A program made the position numbers and the translations under genes. This document shows positions 1-7,043 of a stretch of DNA of 59,953 bases, piece after piece (the stretch's first letter is position 1; each line of letters opens with the position of its first letter). The notes beneath the pieces are model-generated. The model was not told the origin of the DNA and did not search any database. It saw only the letters and a program-made list of their open reading frames with translations. This DNA is from Clostridiales bacterium. GTDB taxonomy: Bacteria > Acidobacteriota > Aminicenantia > Aminicenantales > UBA8522. Location of the stretch: the NCBI GenBank assembly GCA_029907205.1, contig JARYMI010000018.1, positions 1 through 59,953 on the forward strand, read 5' to 3'.

Positions 1-1026
1 GTCCGTTACACCACAGACCCCGTTACCGGAGAATGGCGTCCGGTTGACCCGACCAGTTCCTATTACATGTATAATTTCAGCGCCACAGCCGAAGCCACAA
101 TGGATCCCGATGTGAAAGCCCCTTATCTGGATGAATTCGTCATCGGTGTGGAAAGAGAGCTGATTCCGGACATGAGGCTCGGCATCCGGTATATCAGAAA
201 ATGGGACAGAAACCTCATCGAAGGAGTCAACCTGAATGCCCTCGATTATGAAAAATACAAGACGGGAAATTACGACATTCTGGATCCTTCCCTCTGGTAT
301 ATTTTTGCTCCTGTGACAGCGACCGATCCTTATTACAACCAGAAAGTCACCTTCTGGAACCAGACCAACACCGCGATAGCCGCCAGGTCTTTCTACACCA
401 ACCCTCCTGGAGCCGTCAGGGATTACGACGGCGTTGAAATAGCGCTGGACAAGAGGTTTTCTAACCGCTGGTCCATGTCTGCATCTTTTGTCTGGCAGAA
501 GTCTCGCGGCCTGATTGGGACCGATTTTGATGACAGCTGGACCGGCACGGCCTATTTCGATAACCCCAATGCGCACATTTATGCCACAGGCCGTTTCCCT
601 TATGAAAGAGAGTATCAGCTCAAGGTTCAAGGAATGTGGCAGGGTCCGTGGGGTATTCTCATCAGCGGTTATTACCGTTACCTTGATGGCCAGCGGTGGA
701 CGAGAACGATCCGCAGCGGCGATGTGGGCCTCTCATTGGCTCAGGGAACGACGACTATTTATGCTGAGCAACGCGGTACGCGTAAAATGGATCCTCTCTC
801 CCTGTGCGATATGCGTTTCGAAAAGAGCTTCAACTTGCCCTGGAGAACCGGAACCCTTGCGTTCTTCGCTGATATCTTTAATCTCTTCAATGTGGCTATT
901 CCAACCTCCATCTGGGCCCGTTCCAGCAGCACAACGACCGTGCTAGGAAAGATCGTCCAGTTCGGCGACCTCACGGCCATTACTGATCCCAGAGTTTTCC
1001 GCTTGGGTTTCAGGTATCAGTTCTAA
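1..1026 (+). CDS. TonB-dependent receptor, C-terminal beta-barrel part (5' end outside window)
   Basis: The frame is open from base 1 and ends at TAA 1024-1026, giving the last 341 residues of a longer protein. It shows alternating polar/aromatic beta-strands, a terminal phenylalanine (FRLGFRYQF) as in outer-membrane barrels, and segments that parallel the complete receptor at 27516-30671: RFSNRWSMSASF here against RYSNRWQMLASF there, and ADIFNLFNVAIPT against LDILNVFNEDAIT. It is therefore the barrel of a CarboxypepD_reg/plug/barrel receptor that would import a glycan or peptide across the outer membrane using TonB energy. Substrate cannot be read from this part. A strong terminator follows, so it ends its transcript. 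No SusD-like gene is visible downstream. Confidence 0.85.
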   Translation, partial: VRYTTDPVTGEWRPVDPTSSYYMYNFSATAEATMDPDVKAPYLDEFVIGVERELIPDMRLGIRYIRKWDRNLIEGVNLNALDYEKYKTGNYDILDPSLWYIFAPVTATDPYYNQKVTFWNQTNTAIAARSFYTNPPGAVRDYDGVEIALDKRFSNRWSMSASFVWQKSRGLIGTDFDDSWTGTAYFDNPNAHIYATGRFPYEREYQLKVQGMWQGPWGILISGYYRYLDGQRWTRTIRSGDVGLSLAQGTTTIYAEQRGTRKMDPLSLCDMRFEKSFNLPWRTGTLAFFADIFNLFNVAIPTSIWARSSSTTTVLGKIVQFGDLTAITDPRVFRLGFRYQF

Positions 1027-1046
1027 TCACTCCATCAGCCCAAAAA

Positions 1047-1078
1047 GGGGAAGGCGAGTTTTCGCCTTCCCCTTTTTT
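1047..1078 (+). terminator. Rho-independent terminator after the TonB receptor
   Basis: A perfect 11-bp stem (GGGGAAGGCGA at 1047-1057 pairing with 1062-1072) has a 4-nt loop and is followed directly by six T residues. It lies 20 nt after the receptor stop codon, separating the receptor transcript from the GntR gene. Confidence 0.9.
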
Positions 1079-1092
1079 CCCCTTTTTTTCTG

Positions 1093-1122
1093 TTGACATC
1101 AACTCATGTTAAAACTTAAAAT
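1093..1122 (+). promoter_or_regulatory. Putative sigma70-type promoter of the GntR gene
   Basis: TTGACA at 1093-1098 and TAAAAT at 1117-1122 are separated by 18 nt, 34 nt upstream of the GntR start and just after the terminator. The -35 box is a perfect consensus match and the -10 box matches 5 of 6. Assigned by eye only. Confidence 0.5.
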
Positions 1123-1156
1123 TTGGATGCAAAAAATCTAAATACAGGATAAAGAC

Positions 1157-2167
1157 ATGGAGAAGAAAAGTTCTGATCAAAGGCGAAATAAACCGGTCAA
1201 GTTGGTATTGGACAAACAGAACAAGATGCCCCTGTACCTCCAGCTAAGAGATCTAATCAAATCTCATATCATTTCCGGCAATCTCAAGGACAATGAACAT
1301 CTCCCAGGCGTCAATGTCCTGGCGGCAGAGCTGGGAATCAATTTTGAGACTGTAAGGAAAGCGTATAAAGAGCTTGAAAAAGAGGGCCTGATATCCATAA
1401 AAAAAGGGAGAGGGACTTTTGTCACGACCGCCGGGAAACAAGGAGAGGAGCCATATCAAGGGATAAGCCAGGAAGAGCGGACCCTTGAGGCGACAAAGGC
1501 TTTCATCAAGAAAATCGTTTCCGAGGTCAAGGACCGTGGGGCGGCAAAAAAGATGATTGACAAGGCTTTTGACGAGGTTATCAACGAGATCCATAAACGC
1601 TATTTTATTTATACTGAGCACGATTCTCCTGCCCTGGCCAAAATCGCCCAAGGCCTTGCGGAGTATTTACGCATCAAGGTCGAACCCGTGCCTCTCCAGC
1701 AATTGCAAAGAGAGATTTTAGCTGATTCCAGAGGCCAAAACCTCCTGACCGGAATAATCACAACAGGTATCAGTGCGAACGATGTTCGCGCAATGCTTCT
1801 CAACTCCGCAATAGAGCTCCATGTCGTCGTCACAAACATGTCTCCTGAAACAAGAAAGATAATCGAAGCATTGAACAGTAGTGCCCGTGTTGGGTTTGTT
1901 TGCCGCGATAAAGAAGACCTTCTTCTCTTTAGAGACCAAGTGAAGGCCGAGTTGATGCAAAAACTGAGATTCAGGGGAAACTCCCTGAAAGACGAATCCC
2001 GGGTGAAAAAACTGTTGAAATCCGTCGATGTTGTGTTGGTCACTCCTCGGGCCTATGCCGATGTCAAAAAAATGGCGCCCCCTCGTTTGCCGGTCATTGA
2101 CATATTTGACCATATCGACCCCATGTCCATAAAAATAATCAAGGAAAAAATCCTTCAATTCCTTTGA
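1157..2167 (+). CDS. GntR-family transcriptional regulator with an unusual C-terminal domain
   Basis: Residues ~15-90 form a classic GntR winged helix: MPLYLQLRDLIKSHI, then a recognition helix around LAAELGINFETVRKAYKELE, then the wing GLISIKKGRGTFV. This is closest to the short YtrA-like subgroup. Residues ~115-336 are neither an aminotransferase (MocR), FadR nor UTRA domain. They look like an alpha/beta domain with a helical linker (KKMIDKAFDEVINEIHKRY) and hydrophobic strands such as LLTGIITTGIS, ELHVVVTNMS and VDVVLVTPRAYADV, probably effector-sensing. A promoter sits upstream and the flanking genes are a receptor and pckG. It may control carbon metabolism, but no target site was identified. 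Confidence 0.8.
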   Translation: MEKKSSDQRRNKPVKLVLDKQNKMPLYLQLRDLIKSHIISGNLKDNEHLPGVNVLAAELGINFETVRKAYKELEKEGLISIKKGRGTFVTTAGKQGEEPYQGISQEERTLEATKAFIKKIVSEVKDRGAAKKMIDKAFDEVINEIHKRYFIYTEHDSPALAKIAQGLAEYLRIKVEPVPLQQLQREILADSRGQNLLTGIITTGISANDVRAMLLNSAIELHVVVTNMSPETRKIIEALNSSARVGFVCRDKEDLLLFRDQVKAELMQKLRFRGNSLKDESRVKKLLKSVDVVLVTPRAYADVKKMAPPRLPVIDIFDHIDPMSIKIIKEKILQFL

Positions 2168-2266
2168 TACCTGACTGAGCTTCAGTGCTCTCCTGCATAA
2201 TGGCAACTTCGGGTTGAGTTAAGAAAAGGACCCGCCAAGTGCAGCTATGGTAAAATAGAAATTCTC

Positions 2267-4054
2267 ATGGCCACAGCTATCGAAAAATGGGTGGATGAGC
2301 AGGCGCGGCTTTATGAGCCCAAGCATGTCTACTGGTGCGACGGGTCGGAAGGAGAAGCCCACCGCCTCATGGAAATGGGAATGCGAGAGGAGCGAATCGG
2401 CCAGCACGAAGTCTTCTGCGAGCTCAACCAGAAGCTCTGGCCCAAAGCCTATCTTCACCGCAGCCATCCTACGGACGTGGCCAGGACTGAACACCTGACC
2501 TATGTCTGCCACTCCGACCGCGAAGCCACCGGGCCGACCAACAACTGGATGCATCCCCGGGAGGCCAAAGAACTGATGACGCGGCTTTCCCGGGGCGCCA
2601 TGCGCGGCAAAACCATGTATGTCCTCCCCTACATGATGGGACATCCTGACTCGCCTTACGCCAAAGCCTGCGTTCAGGTCACCGACGTCTCCTACGTAGC
2701 CGTCAGCATGCGCATCATGACACGGCTCGGAAAGCCCATCCTCAAGAAGATCGGGAAGAGCGAAAACTTCGTCAAGGGCATCCATTCGGTCGGCGATTTC
2801 GACCCGGCCAAGCGCTTTATCATGCATTTCCCGGAAGAGAGCCTGGTTTGGAGCGTCGGGTCAGGGTACGGCGGTAACGCCCTGCTCGGCAAGAAGTGCT
2901 TTTCTCTCCGGATCGCTTCCTGGCTCGGCTACAAGCAGGGATGGCTGGCCGAGCACATGGTCATCATGGGAATCGAAGACTTGCGCGGGAACGTCACGTA
3001 TATCACGGCGGCCATGCCGTCTGCTTGCGGCAAGACCAACCTGGCCATGCTCGAATCGGCCCTGCCCGAGTACAGGGTCTGGACGCTCGGCGACGACATC
3101 GCCTGGTTGAACATCGGCCCCGACGGCCGCCTCTACGCCATCAACCCGGAATCGGGGTTTTTCGGGGTGGCGCCCGGGACTTCGATGAAGACAAACCCCA
3201 ACATGATGCGGACGCTCAAAACCTCGAACTTTTACCCGACTTTGTTCACGAACGTGGCCTTGAAAACAGACACGAACGAGCCGTGGTGGGAGGGGCTCGA
3301 CGGCGCGCTGCCGGATCATCTCCTGGACTGGCAGGGCCAGCCCTGGGACCCGTCGAAGATGACCAAGGCCGCGCATCCAAATTCTCGGTTCACCGTCTCC
3401 CTCCACAATTGCCCGACGCTATCGCCTGAGTATGACAACCCCCAGGGCGTGCCCATCTCGGCCATCATCATGGGCGGAAGGAGATCGAGGCTCATCCCGC
3501 TGGTGACCGAGGCCTTCAACTGGGATCACGGCGTTTTCATGGGCGCCAGGATGGGGTCAGAGACGACGGCAGCCGCAGCCGGCAGGGTTGGCGTGCTCCG
3601 GCGCGACCCGATGGCCATGCTTCCCTTCTGCGGCTACAACATGGGAGATTATTTCCGGCACTGGATCAATATAGGAAGGATGATGCCGCGGCCGCCGCGC
3701 ATTTACGCCATGAACGCCTTCCGGGTTAACGAAAGGGGCGAGTTTCTGTGGCCAGGGTTCGGCGAGAACATCCGGATTCTGAAATGGATCATCGACCGGG
3801 TGAACGGACGCGCCGGAGCTAAAGAAACGCCGTTGGGGTTGGTTCCGAGCGCAAACAGCTTTCCCGTGGAAGGCCTGGACATTCCCCGTCAGAACCTGAG
3901 CCAGCTTTTCGAGGTCAACGAGGGCGAATGGCAGGAGGAGGTCGAGGAAATCAAGAATTTTCTCGACCAATTCGGCCACCGCTTGCCCCACGAAATCAGG
4001 CATTACTGCAACACGATGGCTGCACGGCTGCAATTCGGGGGACGCCATACATAA
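2267..4054 (+). CDS. pckG: Phosphoenolpyruvate carboxykinase (GTP)
   Basis: Cytosolic enzyme converting oxaloacetate + GTP to PEP + CO2 + GDP, at the gluconeogenesis/anaplerosis junction. The 595-residue length fits the GTP family. Seen directly: the N-terminal VYWCDGSEGEAHRL motif, the P-loop with the reactive cysteine (MPSACGKTNLAM, ~residues 250-262), the metal-binding GDDIAW, and GWNMGD-type sequence FCGYNMGDYFRHW near the nucleotide site. There is no clear Shine-Dalgarno before ATG 2267. A TAAAAT at 2251-2256 would place transcription start only a few bases before the ATG, so the mRNA might be nearly leaderless. The final codons (GRHT, stop) lie in a short repeat also found at the end of the MFS gene at 40492. 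Confidence 0.95.
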   Translation: MATAIEKWVDEQARLYEPKHVYWCDGSEGEAHRLMEMGMREERIGQHEVFCELNQKLWPKAYLHRSHPTDVARTEHLTYVCHSDREATGPTNNWMHPREAKELMTRLSRGAMRGKTMYVLPYMMGHPDSPYAKACVQVTDVSYVAVSMRIMTRLGKPILKKIGKSENFVKGIHSVGDFDPAKRFIMHFPEESLVWSVGSGYGGNALLGKKCFSLRIASWLGYKQGWLAEHMVIMGIEDLRGNVTYITAAMPSACGKTNLAMLESALPEYRVWTLGDDIAWLNIGPDGRLYAINPESGFFGVAPGTSMKTNPNMMRTLKTSNFYPTLFTNVALKTDTNEPWWEGLDGALPDHLLDWQGQPWDPSKMTKAAHPNSRFTVSLHNCPTLSPEYDNPQGVPISAIIMGGRRSRLIPLVTEAFNWDHGVFMGARMGSETTAAAAGRVGVLRRDPMAMLPFCGYNMGDYFRHWINIGRMMPRPPRIYAMNAFRVNERGEFLWPGFGENIRILKWIIDRVNGRAGAKETPLGLVPSANSFPVEGLDIPRQNLSQLFEVNEGEWQEEVEEIKNFLDQFGHRLPHEIRHYCNTMAARLQFGGRHT

Positions 4055-4055
4055 T
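4037..4055 (+). repeat. Short 3'-end repeat, copy 1 (encodes the C-terminus and stop of pckG)
   Basis: GGGGGACGCCATACATAAT matches, with one mismatch over 18 nt, the repeat read on the minus strand at 40492-40510. In both places it is translated as Gly-Arg-His-Thr-stop. Related copies are at 15132-15158 and, more diverged, 18656-18690. Confidence 0.55.
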
Positions 4056-4181
4056 GCACAAAATTCGGACGGTAAAAGGCTCCATGCAGAGATTATGGAC
4101 GGTAAGATAGGGGGGAGGAGGGGTTATAGAGACGATTTATTGAACAGAGGGAAACTCGAGACATTCAAAGAGGAGAAGGAA

Positions 4182-5000
4182 ATGAACAGGTTTTCAAAAA
4201 AATCAGCCTTGGTTTTTTTCCTGGTGGCCATGGCCACGTTTTTGGTCTCCCGGCCAAATAATCACGAGCAGGAGCGAGAGGAGGGAAAACAATTCCTGGA
4301 CATGACCTATCCCTTTGATGAAACCTCAATCTACTGGCCGACAGCCAAGCCCTTCATGCTCACAAAAGTCGCCTGGGGAAAATCAGAGGCCGGATGGTGG
4401 TATGCGTCAAACGAGTTTTCAGCGTCCGAGCACGGTGGAACACACGCCGACGCGCCCATCCATTTTGCCGAGAACGGCCGGACGATTGACCAGATTCCGC
4501 TCGAGGAATGGATGGGGCCTGCCGTAAAAATAAACGTCACTCGCCGGTGCGCTGGGAACCGGGATTATCTCCTCTCCGTTGAGGACATCGAAGCCTGGGA
4601 AAAAGAATACGGAAAAATTCCGCTTGACGCCTGGGTCATCATGTACACGGGAATTGGCACGGCTTATTACCCCGACAGGAAGAAAGTCTTAGGGACCGAC
4701 AAAACCAGCCAGGAGGCTTTGCCTGAGTTGAGCTTTCCAGGGTTCTCGCAACGAGCCGTCGAATTCCTGCTCAGAGAGCGAGACATTCGCGGGATTGCCA
4801 TCGACACGCCCAGCATCGACCCGGGGAATTCCAAAGACTTCAGGGCCCACCGAATCCTCATGGCCGCGGATAAGCTGGCCCTGGAGAATATTGCGAATTT
4901 GGACAAGCTCCCCGAGGCGGGAGCGACCCTTTTTGTCATCCCGATGCTGATCAAGAACGGAACGGGCGCTCCAGCTCGCGTTTTCGCGATCCTTCCATAG
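4182..5000 (+). CDS. Exported cyclase-family hydrolase (kynurenine formamidase-like fold)
   Basis: ATG 4182 is chosen because AGGAGAAGG lies just upstream; an in-frame start at 4095 has no ribosome site. The 272-aa product starts MNRFSKKSALVFFLVAMATF, a signal peptide or membrane anchor. The metal-binding signature of the cyclase family (PF04199-type, HxGTHxDxPxH) is present as HGGTHADAPIH at about residue 88 of the mature frame, and the C-terminal half carries GIAIDTPSIDPG, also typical. Known members are Mn/Zn-dependent amide or lactone hydrolases such as arylformamidase or isatin hydrolase. The substrate is unknown here and no tryptophan-degradation genes are adjacent. Export is unusual for arylformamidase. 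Confidence 0.8.
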   Translation: MNRFSKKSALVFFLVAMATFLVSRPNNHEQEREEGKQFLDMTYPFDETSIYWPTAKPFMLTKVAWGKSEAGWWYASNEFSASEHGGTHADAPIHFAENGRTIDQIPLEEWMGPAVKINVTRRCAGNRDYLLSVEDIEAWEKEYGKIPLDAWVIMYTGIGTAYYPDRKKVLGTDKTSQEALPELSFPGFSQRAVEFLLRERDIRGIAIDTPSIDPGNSKDFRAHRILMAADKLALENIANLDKLPEAGATLFVIPMLIKNGTGAPARVFAILP

Positions 5001-5017
5001 GAGTCGGGCCCCGATTC
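5001..5017 (+). terminator. Possible weak terminator hairpin after the cyclase gene
   Basis: GAGTCGG and CCGATTC form a 7-bp stem with one G-T pair and a 3-nt loop directly after the TAG stop. It is followed by a T-rich but interrupted run (TTGGTCTTTCAATTTTT). Short stem and gapped T-tract make this tentative. Confidence 0.3.
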
Positions 5018-5142
5018 TTGGTCTTTCAATTTTTGGCTTCTCCTGGACTTGGGGAGAGGATTGTGGTATTAGATATGCTCTCTGCAGAAACAAACTCTGG
5101 ACTAGAGCAGAATTTGCGGAGAAATTCTAAAAGAAGAGAAGA

Positions 5143-6360
5143 ATGACCATGTCACTATTCGAAAAATGCAAAGGCTTTTACTCAGACCCCGCTGTAGCCC
5201 AGAAGTACGGCTACCCGGTCAACCCACGCACAGCGCAAGCCATGGGGCTTTATCCCTACTTCATTCCCCTTGACCAGACAGAAGGAACAGAAGTCACCAT
5301 CGAAGGAAAGAAACTCATCATGATCGGCTCCAACAACTACCTTGGCCTGACCACGCATCCCAAGGTCAAAGAAGCAGCCATCGAGGCCATTCGAAAATAC
5401 GGCACGAGCTGCACCGGCTCGAGGTTCCTCAACGGGACGCTTCACCTTCACATCGAGCTGGAGAACAGGCTGGCCGAGTTTGTCGACATGAAGAAAGCGC
5501 TCGTCTTCAGCACCGGATTCCAGACAAACCTGGGAAGCATTTCCGCGCTGGTCGGCTCTGAGGACGTGGTCATCACAGACAGGGAAGTCCATGCGAGCAT
5601 CATTGACGGCGTCCGGATGTCGCGAGGGCAGAGGGCCTTTTTCAAGCACAACGACATGGATGACTTGGAAAGAATCCTCAAGAAATATCCCCGGGAAAAA
5701 GGAAAACTAATCATCGTCGATGGCGTCTTCAGCATGGGCGGAGACATCGCTCCTCTGCCCGAGCTTGTAGCCCTGAGCAAAAAGTATAGCGCCCAGCTCA
5801 TGGTCGATGACGCCCATTCCTTCGGCGTGCTCGGAGGAGGCAGAGGAACAGCCTTTCATTTCAATTGCTCGAAGGATGTTGACTTGGTGATGGGGACGTT
5901 CAGCAAATCTTTCGCTTCGATCGGCGGGTTTATCGCCGGGTCGGAAGAAGTCGTCGATTGGATTCGTCACTTTGCCCGGCCGCTGATTTTCAGCGCCAGC
6001 CTTCCGGCTCCGAATGTGGCAACGGTGCTTGCCGTCATCGACGTTATCGAAAAAGAGCCCGAGCATGTTGAAAGGATTAACAGAATCGGCGAGAGGATTA
6101 GGAAAGAGCTCAAGGCGATGGGTTACAACATAGGGAACAGTCAGACCCCGATCGTTCCCATCATCATCGGCGACATGATGAAAACCATGCAAGCCTGGAA
6201 GACTCTCTTCGAAGAGGGCATTTACACCAATGTCGCCATCCCGCCGGCCGTTCCTGCGGACACCTGCCTGCTCCGGACAAGCTACATGGCCACCCATACA
6301 GACGGACAACTGGACAAGGTCCTCCAGACTTTCAAGCGGATACGCCAGGTCCTCTGCTGA
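5143..6360 (+). CDS. Alpha-oxoamine synthase, probably serine palmitoyltransferase-like
   Basis: 405-aa PLP enzyme of the alpha-oxoamine synthase family (SPT, KBL, BioF, HemA), which condenses an amino acid with an acyl-CoA. Seen: MIGSNNYLGLTTHP, GSRFLNGTLHLHIELE, FSTGFQTNLG, the VDGVFSMGGDIAPLPEL loop, VDDAHSFGVLG, and the PLP-lysine motif GTFSKSFASIGG (~residue 254). The N-terminal AMGLYPYFIPLDQTEGTEV block and the STCTGSRFLNGT-type region resemble bacterial serine palmitoyltransferases such as those of Bacteroidetes more than BioF or KBL, which suggests the first step of sphingoid-base synthesis. KBL-type activity is the main alternative. There is no adjacent biotin or threonine operon, and no acyl carrier protein gene nearby. 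Confidence 0.8.
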   Translation: MTMSLFEKCKGFYSDPAVAQKYGYPVNPRTAQAMGLYPYFIPLDQTEGTEVTIEGKKLIMIGSNNYLGLTTHPKVKEAAIEAIRKYGTSCTGSRFLNGTLHLHIELENRLAEFVDMKKALVFSTGFQTNLGSISALVGSEDVVITDREVHASIIDGVRMSRGQRAFFKHNDMDDLERILKKYPREKGKLIIVDGVFSMGGDIAPLPELVALSKKYSAQLMVDDAHSFGVLGGGRGTAFHFNCSKDVDLVMGTFSKSFASIGGFIAGSEEVVDWIRHFARPLIFSASLPAPNVATVLAVIDVIEKEPEHVERINRIGERIRKELKAMGYNIGNSQTPIVPIIIGDMMKTMQAWKTLFEEGIYTNVAIPPAVPADTCLLRTSYMATHTDGQLDKVLQTFKRIRQVLC

Positions 6361-6560
6361 GAATTCTATCTGTCGCTCTTTCCTGCTCCTCCTCTGGAGT
6401 TGACTATTCATTGAGCATCGGCCCATAAACATTCATCAGCCCTTTCTCGGCGTCCTAAATCCAAGCCTAATTCTTCTTGCGCGGGCGCAAGTCGAGTGAG
6501 GAAAAAAGAAAAACATTATGATAGAATACATTCAAAAATTGAATGATCGGGGTTAGAAAA

Positions 6561-7043
6561 ATGAACGACAACATCGATTTTAAGATCAACGGAAAACCGG
6601 TCAGCCTGTCAGTGGACACGGACAGAATGCTTCTCTGGGTCCTGCGCACGGAGCTCGGCCTCACCGGCGCCAAGTACGGCTGCGGCGAAGGGTTCTGCGG
6701 CACGTGCACGGTGCTCGTCGACGATGAACCGGTGAGGTCATGCCAGTATCCCGTCAAAAATGTCAGGGGGAAAGATGTCCTGACCATCGAAGGCCTGGCG
6801 TCGAACGGAGAGCTCCATCCCCTCCAGAAAGCGTTCATCAAGAGCAACGCCATGCAGTGCGGCTTCTGCACCTCAGGGATGATTCTCGAGGCTTACAGCC
6901 TCCTCAAAAAAAAGGCCAGGCCGACGCGCCCAGAAATCATCACAGCCTTGGACGACCATCTGTGCCGCTGCAGCAGCTACCACCGCATCCTTCAGGCTGT
7001 CGAGGCGGCCGCTCAAGAAATAACCCAGGGAGGAAAAAGATGA
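6561..7043 (+). CDS. Molybdenum hydroxylase small subunit, two [2Fe-2S] clusters
   Basis: ATG 6561 is preferred over 6543 because GGGG lies ~9 nt upstream of it. The 160-aa product is a xanthine dehydrogenase/isoquinoline oxidoreductase alpha-type iron-sulfur protein. The plant-type cluster cysteines are in YGCGEGFCGTCTVLVDDE plus a downstream RSC (~residues 36-60). The second, helical cluster is bound by MQCGFCTSGM and HLCRCSSY (~residues 98-138). It passes electrons from the Mo subunit encoded immediately downstream, whose start overlaps its stop by 4 nt (ATGA). No FAD subunit gene is adjacent. Confidence 0.93.
   Translation: MNDNIDFKINGKPVSLSVDTDRMLLWVLRTELGLTGAKYGCGEGFCGTCTVLVDDEPVRSCQYPVKNVRGKDVLTIEGLASNGELHPLQKAFIKSNAMQCGFCTSGMILEAYSLLKKKARPTRPEIITALDDHLCRCSSYHRILQAVEAAAQEITQGGKR

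Noticed and set aside
6476..6491. Palindrome CTTGCGCGGGCGCAAG after the SPT-like gene, considered as a terminator
   Set aside because: The loop would be only 2 nt and no T-run follows on either strand; left out as a feature.
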